This document shows, one piece after another, positions 1-5,146 of a stretch of DNA of 5,146 nucleotides (positions within the stretch are counted from its first letter, which is position 1; the number at the start of each line of letters is the position of its first letter). The notes under the pieces are model-generated. The model was not told where the DNA came from and searched no databases. It worked only from the letters and a program-made list of their open reading frames with translations. Position numbers and translations under genes: made by a program. This stretch comes from Candidatus Atribacteria bacterium 4572_76 (GTDB lineage: Bacteria > Atribacterota > Phoenicimicrobiia > Phoenicimicrobiales > Phoenicimicrobiaceae), in the NCBI GenBank assembly GCA_002084865.1, contig NBMG01000052.1, forward strand, positions 1 to 5,146, in the 5' to 3' direction.

Positions 1-1175
1 AGAAGAGGTAATATAATATTCGAAATTTCTGCTACACCTTGTTCGGTTCTAATTATTGATTCCATAGAATCAGTCATTTTATTAAATGAATCTGCCAAAT
101 AGCCGATCTCATCATCATTGTGAATTTCATTACGGGCAGAAAAATCACCGGACTGAATTTTATTTGAAACTTCAACCATACTGATTAACGGTTTGGTAAT
201 GCTTTTAGCTAAAATCCGTGAAGTAAAATAAATGATTACAGCAGTTATTAGTAAAAGAATAATGAAATTATTTACCATTCTTCTAATCGGTGCGTATATC
301 TCTTCTAAATCCCGTTTAGCCACAAATCCCCAACCGGTTTGAGGGATATAGGTATAGGCTGCCAGCACCTTTTCCCCTCGGTAATCAGTGGTCTCATTAA
401 TCCCGGTATAACCTTCGGCTGCCATAAAAGCCGGTTGCGCCTTAATTTTTAATTTCAACGGAGCATCTTTATGCCAGCGCAATTCATTTAAAGCAATTAC
501 ATCTTTATTTACAATTAAAGTTTCTCCGGTTTTCCCCATACTTGTAGTACTTTGCACTAAGGGGAAAAACGATTTATCAAGATCCACCCTGGCAACTAAA
601 ATACCAATAATATGTTCCCCGGAATGCTGACGGCAAAAAATGGGGATAGAAAATGCCATAGCCGGCTTACCCATAGACGAACTATAATATATGTCTTTTA
701 TATAAAAATCTCTTGATTGCAGTGCTCCCGTATAGTAATCATCTTCTGATTTATCCGTTCCTTCTTTTGATTTATCAGTGGAAATTTCAACAATACCAGA
801 ATCAGGATTAATTACAAATATCTCATTATACTCGGGGAAATTTTCCACATAGGGATCTATAATGTCCCGTATATTGTTAATAATGGCATTATTTTCCTCT
901 ATTATTTTTTCTTTAGTAAGCACGCCTTTAAAATTTTGTACGGTAAGAGATTCAGCAAGGGTTTTTAGATCTTTTTCTCTTTCTGTCAGCCAAGAATTTA
1001 TTTGTTGTACTTTCAGGTCTCTTACCACAGTCAGTTTATTAATTTCTACTTCTTTTGCTTCTTCTACTTGAAGATAATAGGTTATGGTAATACCAATTAA
1101 TAAAGGGATTAGTGCTAACAGAATAAACCAGAATAGCAAACGGTTTTGTGTTGTTTTGAATTTAAATATTTTCAT
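1..1175 (-). CDS. Membrane sensor protein, dCache-HAMP (5' part; output domain beyond the left edge)
   Basis: Reading leftwards from the ATG at 1175-1173 the frame stays open for 391 codons to the window edge, so this is the N-terminal part only. The start follows a GTGAGG Shine-Dalgarno at 1186-1181, five bases upstream. Residues 1-13 are basic and are followed by a transmembrane helix at about 14-34. An extracytoplasmic region at 35-300 has the pattern of a double Cache (dCache_1) ligand-binding domain, including YNEIFVINPDSG (116-127), GKPAMAFSIPI (169-179), GETLIVNKD (217-225) and GWGFVAKRDLEEIYAPI (281-297). A second helix spans about 302-320. A HAMP domain follows (about 321-373), with its conserved proline at 329 and DEIG at 355-358. 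The last visible residues (RTEQGVAEISNIIL, 376-389) do not resemble the methylation helix of a chemoreceptor. They recall the helix leading into a GAF domain in sensor (often hybrid) histidine kinases. The family call for the visible part is secure. The kinase output is inference. It probably senses a small extracellular ligand. Confidence 0.9.
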   Translation of the reverse strand, partial: MKIFKFKTTQNRLLFWFILLALIPLLIGITITYYLQVEEAKEVEINKLTVVRDLKVQQINSWLTEREKDLKTLAESLTVQNFKGVLTKEKIIEENNAIINNIRDIIDPYVENFPEYNEIFVINPDSGIVEISTDKSKEGTDKSEDDYYTGALQSRDFYIKDIYYSSSMGKPAMAFSIPIFCRQHSGEHIIGILVARVDLDKSFFPLVQSTTSMGKTGETLIVNKDVIALNELRWHKDAPLKLKIKAQPAFMAAEGYTGINETTDYRGEKVLAAYTYIPQTGWGFVAKRDLEEIYAPIRRMVNNFIILLLITAVIIYFTSRILAKSITKPLISMVEVSNKIQSGDFSARNEIHNDDEIGYLADSFNKMTDSMESIIRTEQGVAEISNIILPL

Positions 1176-1180
1176 AATAA

Positions 1181-1186
1181 CCTCAC
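1181..1186 (-). promoter_or_regulatory. Ribosome binding site of the sensor gene
   Basis: GTGAGG on the minus strand lies five bases before the ATG at 1175. It supports this start over any downstream ATG. Confidence 0.7.
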
Positions 1187-1253
1187 AATCTTTTGGGAGA
1201 ATAGGTCAATTACCTGAGTTAATAACTTTAATGATAATTACTGATTCTACTAT

Positions 1254-1282
1254 ATTATAGTTAACCTTGTTTTCTAGCACAA
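1254..1282 (-). promoter_or_regulatory. Candidate sigma-70 promoter for the sensor gene
   Basis: On the minus strand a perfect -10 hexamer TATAAT (1259-1254) sits 17 bp after TTGTGC (1282-1277), which matches three of six bases of the -35 consensus. Transcription would start near 1247 and give a leader of about 70 nt. The site lies just after the cheR stop codon (1287-1285), so the sensor could be transcribed separately from cheR. In such AT-rich DNA a TATAAT can occur by chance, so this is moderate evidence. Confidence 0.4.
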
Positions 1283-1284
1283 TT

Positions 1285-2112
1285 TTACAATTTTTGAAAG
1301 ATTTTAAGATATTCACTTAAACCGCTAAAATATCTTTTGTATCTTTTGGAAACCATCTCCGCCTCCCCCAAAATTAAATACCCGCTTGGAGTAAGGGAAT
1401 AATGAAGTTTCTTAAAAATCTTATCTTGATATTCCAAATTAAAATAAATCAGAACATTACGGCAAAAAATCAGGTCAAAATTTCCAAAGATACTCTCCGG
1501 AGGAGCGTGGCTATTCTTTTCTAATAAATCGTAAAAAGAAAAATTTACCATATTCTTTATTTTGGAAACTATTTTAAATGAACTATTTTCCTGGATAAAA
1601 TATTTACTCAATAAACCATATTTTACCTCTTTTATACTTTCAAAATTATACACTCCCTCTTTAGCAGATTTCAACGATTGTTTATCAATATCAGTGGCAA
1701 AAATTCTTAAATTCAATTCTAAATTTTCTTTTTCTAAAAATTCATTAAAAATAATAGCCAGAGAATATGGTTCTTCCCCGGCGGCACAACCGGCTGACCA
1801 AATTCGTAAATATTTTTCTTTCTTTTTTAATTTTCCAAATATCATCCGGGGCATTAATTTTTCAGAAATATATTCAAAAACCAGAGGATTTCTAAAAAAT
1901 TGACTCACATTAATAGTTAGCGCATCAATCAGTTTATCTACCTCCGCCTGATTATTCATAAGGTACTTGCAATATTCATTAATATTCCCAGTTTCTGTAG
2001 CCAACATCCTTTTATTGATACGCCTTTCCAGCGTAGAGCGCCGATAACCGGAAAAATCAAAACCTTTTTGACTTTGTAAATAATCTAAGATTTTTTTGAT
2101 TTTACAATTCAC
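1285..2112 (-). CDS. cheR: CheR-type SAM-dependent protein-glutamate O-methyltransferase
   Basis: A 275-residue protein, the usual length of CheR. It would transfer a methyl group from S-adenosylmethionine to glutamate side chains of a signalling protein in the cytoplasm. The N-terminal helical domain (about 1-72) has the basic run RRSTLERRINKRM (24-36) and ends in NVSQFFRNP (68-76). The Rossmann-type methyltransferase domain follows, with the SAM-binding loop SAGCAAGEEPYS (106-117), the acidic ATDID (139-143), FDLIFCRNVLIYF (212-224) and LILGEAEMV (246-254). All the core motifs are intact, so it should be active. The start is a GTG (2112-2110); the purine-rich AAAAAGGA runs directly into it. 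It lies 109 bp upstream of a dCache-HAMP sensor, and no cheA, cheW, cheY or cheB is visible. Its target may therefore be a non-chemotactic signalling complex, which is inference. The family assignment is firm; the gene symbol reflects family, not proven chemotaxis. Confidence 0.93.
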   Translation of the reverse strand: MNCKIKKILDYLQSQKGFDFSGYRRSTLERRINKRMLATETGNINEYCKYLMNNQAEVDKLIDALTINVSQFFRNPLVFEYISEKLMPRMIFGKLKKKEKYLRIWSAGCAAGEEPYSLAIIFNEFLEKENLELNLRIFATDIDKQSLKSAKEGVYNFESIKEVKYGLLSKYFIQENSSFKIVSKIKNMVNFSFYDLLEKNSHAPPESIFGNFDLIFCRNVLIYFNLEYQDKIFKKLHYSLTPSGYLILGEAEMVSKRYKRYFSGLSEYLKIFQKL

Positions 2113-2132
2113 TCCTTTTTGATATAAAACAA

Positions 2133-2161
2133 AAATTAGTAAAAAATTAACTGCACGTCAA
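2133..2161 (-). promoter_or_regulatory. Possible promoter for cheR
   Basis: In the 87-bp gap between the ankyrin gene and cheR, the minus strand carries TTGACG (2161-2156), five of six matches to the -35 consensus. It is followed after 17 bp by TAATTT (2138-2133), a poor -10 with three matches. No terminator hairpin followed by a T run is visible in the same gap, so read-through from the ankyrin gene is also possible. Confidence 0.3.
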
Positions 2162-2199
2162 TATTTGATTGAACAATTACAATACTTATCAGTTATCTC

Positions 2200-4080
2200 T
2201 TACTGCAATAAATCAATTACTTCCTGTTGCTGTTTCTTTATTGCCATATCGAGGGCAGTTCTACCTTGATTATCTTTTAAGTTAGGATCAACTCCATAGT
2301 CTAAAAATAATTTCACTAACCGTATATCTCCTTTATAGGCGGCCGCCATTAAAGGAATACTTCCTGCTGTCTTGTGGGCAATATTGGGATCTGCGCCGTG
2401 AGAGAGAAACATTTCTACAATTTGATATTCTTCTTCACTTTTATTCTTTAAAGTCAGACTGGTCATTTTGCTTAAGACAGTAGAATTTTTCTGTGCAGTC
2501 CTGCCTGCACCTGCTTTAGAATTAGGGTCTGCCCCGGCTTCCAGTAAAAGTGGAATCATTTCTTTATAATGCCACTTGTTATCAATAGCGAGATTCAGAG
2601 CATTATTACCGTATTGATCCTGGTAATTGATATCGGGATTATAAGTTAACAATAATTTTACCATCTCGCTATTGCTATAGCTGCAAGCTGCCATCAATAG
2701 GGAATCAGAGGAGGAAATTATCATATTCACATCTATTCCGGAATCAAGTAAGGCTTTTAATTCATCTAATTTCTTCTGACTTATCAAATCCTCTAGTAAC
2801 GTTTTTATTTCATCATCGGTTAATTCTTTGACGGTCTCTCTAATCTCCACCGGATACTGTTCTGATAATAGCTTCACTCCTCCTGCTTCTCCAACTGAAA
2901 CTTCAAAGGTTTTAATTTCTCCGGGGTTAAATTCCCATTTCTTTATCTGTCCATTGGGCAAATTAAAATCCTCTTCATTTAAAAGATCCTTATATTCTCC
3001 TTTATAAAATTTAACCTTCACCGGAGAGCTTTCTGCCCCCTGACTGTCTCCGGTTAAGGTAAGCACAAATTTACGATTTTCCCGGGTAAATAATCCCCGT
3101 CCGCTTTCTTCCATTAGGAAATACTCTTTCCGCTCTACTTCATCAAAAGAAGAATATTCTTTGGTAACCAGAGTAGTTATCAAGCCTTCTTCTACTTCTA
3201 TTAAAATCTCATCCAATTTCAGCTGCCTCCCAAAAAAATCCTCTTTCCTTTCCCTTTGCCTTGTTAAACCATAATGAACGATTTCATCCTCTATCGGCAA
3301 GCCTTCTCTGAAGGGAGTAATTTTAAATATTGATTCTTCTTTTATCTGGTTCTCAATGACTACTCGCACAGATTTATCCGGGTCCACTTTCACCTTCAAG
3401 GCAGCTCCTGTTTTAAGGCGCCTTCCTGCTGGAGCTATACTCTCTCCAATCCCGCTAAGCACCGGCCGAGCGGCTTCTTTTTCCTGAGCTTTTTCTGCAG
3501 GAGATTTTTCTTTCTGATAATCTTCCGGAACTTTAAAGAGGGAATTATCCTGAGGTGCTTCTCGAATGTTGATTATCTCAAAAATTCCGTCCTCATATCC
3601 TCCTCCGTAATGAGCTATTATCCGAATAAAATGATCTAATTCCGGTAAATACCATGCTTCCATCTCCGGCTCTGTTCCTCCCGTAGGGGTATAGGTATAT
3701 TTTTCACAAGAATATCTCAGCACTGTCTCAGTACCTACCTTTTCTTTTTCGGTACCCTCCATTGCTGCTTCCCAACCCCGTATTGGGTTAAAAAATGCAG
3801 CATCTGTACCTTTCAGCTCTATGTAAATTTTATCTTCCGGATTTAACATCCAGGTAATATCCTGTGTGCGATCAGCGATAAGCAAAATACGATCCTCACC
3901 GGTCAATTTCTCCAGGCGATAGAAACTGCCTTGAACATAATATTTAAATTCATAATCCTTATCCGGCTGTTTTATCTTTAGATCAGCGCTAAATTCTGCC
4001 GCTATAGCCGAAAAAGCAAAACCGAGAAAGATAATTAGTACGCCTATTATTAGAAATATTGTGCTGTATCCTTTTTTCAT
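2200..4080 (-). CDS. Secreted protein with LolA-like/DUF4412-like N-terminal domain and C-terminal ankyrin repeats
   Basis: The protein has 626 residues. The start ATG (4080-4078) follows AAGGAG (4095-4090) by nine bases. Residues 1-28 form a signal peptide: MKKGYS, a long hydrophobic stretch and the Ala-rich SAIAA site, so the protein should act outside the cytoplasm. Residues 29-188 look like the LolA-like/DUF4412 fold: FSADLKIKQPDKDYEFKYYV (30-49), YRLEKL (54-59), ITWMLNPEDKIYIEL (75-89), CEKYTYTPTGG (125-135) and EAWYLPEL (141-148) follow the family pattern of reduced lipid-binding-like sheets. A charged Glu/Lys linker (about 188-204) leads to an unassigned, strand-rich region (about 205-412). 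From about 423 come ankyrin repeats, with recognisable units near 456-487, 488-521, 568-602 and 603-626 and degenerate ones near 425-455 and 522-567. Repeat hallmarks include EAGADPN, SHGADPN and DYGVDPN. Ankyrin blocks bind other proteins, so a periplasmic binding or scaffold role is inferred; the partner is unknown. Its link with cheR is only positional. Confidence 0.85.
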   Translation of the reverse strand: MKKGYSTIFLIIGVLIIFLGFAFSAIAAEFSADLKIKQPDKDYEFKYYVQGSFYRLEKLTGEDRILLIADRTQDITWMLNPEDKIYIELKGTDAAFFNPIRGWEAAMEGTEKEKVGTETVLRYSCEKYTYTPTGGTEPEMEAWYLPELDHFIRIIAHYGGGYEDGIFEIINIREAPQDNSLFKVPEDYQKEKSPAEKAQEKEAARPVLSGIGESIAPAGRRLKTGAALKVKVDPDKSVRVVIENQIKEESIFKITPFREGLPIEDEIVHYGLTRQRERKEDFFGRQLKLDEILIEVEEGLITTLVTKEYSSFDEVERKEYFLMEESGRGLFTRENRKFVLTLTGDSQGAESSPVKVKFYKGEYKDLLNEEDFNLPNGQIKKWEFNPGEIKTFEVSVGEAGGVKLLSEQYPVEIRETVKELTDDEIKTLLEDLISQKKLDELKALLDSGIDVNMIISSSDSLLMAACSYSNSEMVKLLLTYNPDINYQDQYGNNALNLAIDNKWHYKEMIPLLLEAGADPNSKAGAGRTAQKNSTVLSKMTSLTLKNKSEEEYQIVEMFLSHGADPNIAHKTAGSIPLMAAAYKGDIRLVKLFLDYGVDPNLKDNQGRTALDMAIKKQQQEVIDLLQ

Positions 4081-4089
4081 TTTTTTATT

Positions 4090-4095
4090 CTCCTT
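4090..4095 (-). promoter_or_regulatory. Ribosome binding site of the LolA-like/ankyrin gene
   Basis: A perfect AAGGAG on the minus strand lies nine bases before the ATG at 4080, which fixes the start ahead of the signal peptide. Confidence 0.75.
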
Positions 4096-4355
4096 AGAAT
4101 TTATTTTTTTGAGTTATATCAGAAATCATATATTAATATTTAGCCTCTGATTTTATTTACTACTCTTAGGGCAAAAAGTTTCAAATGATATTTTTGGGTG
4201 ATGTTTTACAAAGAACTTCCCCGGCTGGAATATTAATATTTTAAGCTGACCATAATTATATATGTTAAGTTCTACACGAAGTTTAAAATATCCTCTTTTT
4301 ATTATATATTTTTTTATAATATGATCGTAACCCAAAAAGTACGCAAAATTTTAAT
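4096..4355. other. AT-rich intergenic region without a convincing gene
   Basis: About 260 bp of AT-rich DNA upstream of the ankyrin gene. A minus-strand frame of 60 codons (4335-4153) starts with TTG, has no Shine-Dalgarno site and shows no recognisable domain, so I do not call it. The 12-base motif ATATTAATATTT occurs twice in the same orientation (4130-4141 and 4230-4241). No promoter stands out: TTGAAA followed after 16 bp by TAGTAA (minus strand, about 4184-4157) is weak. Confidence 0.5.
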
Positions 4356-4432
4356 GTAGGGACACGATGCATCGTGCCCACAGGAGAAATTAGACAATAA
4401 TATAGCGAGGGCGCAATTCATTGTGCCCCTAC
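4356..4432. repeat. Inverted pair of 26-bp REP-like palindromic units
   Basis: Unit 1 (4356-4381) begins GTAGGGACAC and contains a perfect 14-bp palindrome, CACGATGCATCGTG, at 4363-4376. Unit 2 (4407-4432) ends GTGCCCCTAC. Read on the minus strand it begins GTAGGGGCACAATG, so it is a same-length relative of unit 1 in opposite orientation, matching at most positions. A 25-bp linker separates them. Each unit can fold on itself, and the two can also pair with each other through the GTAGGG/CCCTAC ends. This is the layout of REP pairs (BIME or REPIN), small non-autonomous elements thought to be moved by IS200-like REP transposases (RAYT). No transposase is present here, so the mobilising enzyme is inference. 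Confidence 0.75.
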
Positions 4433-4604
4433 AACACAATAATAATCAACCTTACTTCTAACACGATACGCAATACGAGATATAATCCGTTAGAAACATT
4501 TTTAACTTTTTAGGAAATAACCATAATATATTTACTCTAAAAATACTACTTAATCTTTTTTACTTAATGAAAGAAAATATTTACAATGTGCGTATTAAAA
4601 GATA
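4433..4604. other. Intergenic leader region with a short heptameric repeat
   Basis: AT-rich DNA between the REP-like pair and the plus-strand pseudogene. A short run with period seven, CGATACG-CAATACG-AGATATA, lies at 4464-4484. TTTACA (about 4581-4586) resembles a -35 hexamer, but no good -10 follows, so no promoter is called. No open frame with a ribosome binding site was found. Confidence 0.4.
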
Positions 4605-4608
4605 GAGG
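4605..4608 (+). promoter_or_regulatory. Ribosome binding site of the DUF2202 relic
   Basis: GAGG within AGAGGAA lies eight bases before the ATG at 4617. Its survival shows where the ancestral reading frame began. Confidence 0.55.
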
Positions 4609-4616
4609 AAAATAAA

Positions 4617-4935
4617 ATGACTAAAATTAAAAAACTTTTTTAATCACTCTTTCGATATTACTTGTAGGGAGCATGGGGACTTTAGCTCAAACTTCTGATA
4701 CAAGTTTTAGCGGAGGTATCGATGAAGCAATTGTCACTATTGATAAAAATAATTTAGATGAAACCGAAAAAGAAGGCGTTCTCAAAATCACCTTCGTTCA
4801 TTTGATAGACAGCTTGACAGAAAGGGCTTTACTTATGAGGCAAAATTTTTAAGCCAGAAAGAATATGATAGTATTGCCAGAAGTGCTCAGGAAAGAGGAG
4901 GAACTATAAAAGATCCTAATTATATCTATCAATAG
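4617..4935 (+). pseudogene. Decayed gene for a secreted DUF2202 (ferritin-like) protein
   Basis: Three pieces of one gene are visible. The ATG at 4617 opens MTKIKKLF and then hits TAA at 4641-4643, because the T tract at 4636-4641 has six Ts where seven would be needed. In the next frame the signal peptide continues (ITLSILLVGSMGTLAQT, from 4643), followed by a short mature start and NNLDETEKEGVL, the usual lead-in to the DUF2202 domain. Around 4770-4785 the reading moves to another frame and jumps straight to the domain's end: SQNHLRSFDRQLDRKG (from 4780), then FLSQKEYDSIARSAQERGG and a stop at 4933-4935. The GSxNHLRAF and YLSQEEYDAI motifs are typical of the DUF2202 C-terminus. The central helices, including the MREEEKLA-type part, roughly 100 residues, are absent. 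A frameshift plus an internal deletion makes a functional product very unlikely. Homology is recalled from family motifs and was not searched. Confidence 0.75.
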
Positions 4936-4961
4936 ATAAATATTTTCAAAAATAATTCTGT

Positions 4962-4997
4962 AAAAACCTACCGGGGGACGGTCCTCTGGCTGGTTTT
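4962..4997. terminator. Bidirectional rho-independent terminator between convergent genes
   Basis: A hairpin has outer arms AAAACC (4963-4968) and GGTTTT (4992-4997), a two-base mismatch, and inner arms CCGGGGG (4971-4977) and CCTCTGG (4983-4989; two G-T pairs) around the loop ACGGT. On the plus strand the stem runs into TTTTAATTTGTTTTT. On the minus strand it ends in GGTTTTTAC. It starts about ten bases after the stop codon of the minus-strand amidohydrolase-type gene and 27 bases after the plus-strand pseudogene, so it can end transcription from both sides. Confidence 0.7.
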
Positions 4998-5006
4998 AAT
5001 TTGTTT

Positions 5007-5146
5007 TTAAAAGATAACGTTCCCTTTACACAGAGTATGAACAATTTGCAGTCTATCATCACCAGTTTGATAATGAAATAGGGTAAGGTTGGCAGGTGCT
5101 CCTATTTCAAGTTTGCCATAGTTGTGGGGCATTTCTATAATTTTTG
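5007..5146 (-). CDS. C-terminal end of an amidohydrolase-superfamily protein (partial)
   Basis: Only the last 45 codons are in the window; the stop TAA is at 5009-5007 and the rest lies beyond the right edge. The peptide contains YGKLEIGAPANLTLFHYQ and then LQIVHTLCKGNVIF. This follows the closing pattern of metal-dependent amidohydrolases, G-x-L-x-x-G-x-x-A-D-L-hydrophobic, then a strand, then T-x-x-x-G-x-hydrophobic. In these enzymes it forms part of the small beta-sandwich domain beside the catalytic barrel. The usual ADL is ANL here. N-acetylglucosamine-6-phosphate deacetylase, a dihydroorotase-like enzyme or a deaminase are all possible; the substrate cannot be told, since the metal-binding residues are not in view. 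It is followed closely by a terminator hairpin, so it ends its transcription unit. Confidence 0.65.
   Translation of the reverse strand, partial: KIIEMPHNYGKLEIGAPANLTLFHYQTGDDRLQIVHTLCKGNVIF

Noticed and set aside
862..1071. Plus-strand open frame of 69 codons
   Set aside because: It lies wholly inside the sensor gene on the opposite strand, has no recognisable domain, and the minus-strand frame is a clear dCache protein.
1562..1903. Plus-strand open frame of 113 codons
   Set aside because: It is antisense to the conserved core of cheR and has no family resemblance of its own.
2164..2190. Imperfect inverted repeat TATTGTAATTG / CAATCAAATA between the ankyrin gene and cheR, considered as a terminator
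   Set aside because: The arms are AT-rich and mismatched, and no T run follows, so it is too weak for a terminator call.
4130..4241. ATATTAATATTT present twice, 100 bp apart
   Set aside because: It is low-complexity AT sequence and easily arises by chance here; there is no further similarity around the two copies.
4153..4335. Minus-strand open frame of 60 codons
   Set aside because: It has a TTG start, no Shine-Dalgarno site, no recognisable domain and a composition like the AT-rich spacer around it.
4356..4432. Considered as a CRISPR fragment
   Set aside because: There are only two units, they are in opposite orientation and palindromic, and the single linker does not resemble a spacer array.

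Overview
The window is AT-rich bacterial DNA with compact minus-strand genes, strong Shine-Dalgarno sites and dispersed hairpin repeats. It suggests a Gram-negative-type or deep-branching, probably anaerobic, environmental bacterium (an Atribacterota-like or Bacillota-like lineage is possible). No marker gene fixes the taxon, so this is only a guess.

Layout: three genes on the minus strand fill positions 1-4080 and read right to left. The rightmost (4080-2200) encodes a secreted protein with a LolA-like/DUF4412-like N-terminal domain, an unassigned middle region and a C-terminal ankyrin-repeat block. It is followed, 87 bp on, by a CheR-type protein-glutamate methyltransferase gene (2112-1285). 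After a further 109 bp comes the 5' part of a membrane sensor gene (1175 to the left edge) with two transmembrane helices, a double-Cache extracytoplasmic domain and a HAMP domain. The sensor is cut by the window edge just after HAMP. The residues there do not look like a chemoreceptor signalling domain and may begin a GAF domain. The CheR and sensor genes probably belong to one signalling unit, although the sensor also has a good candidate promoter of its own.

Positions 4081-4616 carry no convincing gene. They hold an inverted pair of 26-bp palindromic REP-like units (4356-4432) and a short heptameric repeat. To the right lies a plus-strand pseudogene (4617-4935). Its pieces match the start and end of a secreted DUF2202 (ferritin-like) protein, but a frameshift in a T tract breaks the signal peptide and the middle of the domain is missing. 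It converges on the last 45 codons of a minus-strand amidohydrolase-type gene (5146-5007), and a bidirectional terminator hairpin (4962-4997) separates the two.

The most interesting points are the CheR beside a sensor that does not look like a chemoreceptor, the secreted LolA-like plus ankyrin architecture, the inverted REP-like pair, and the deleted DUF2202 relic. No clearly new multi-gene system is visible.
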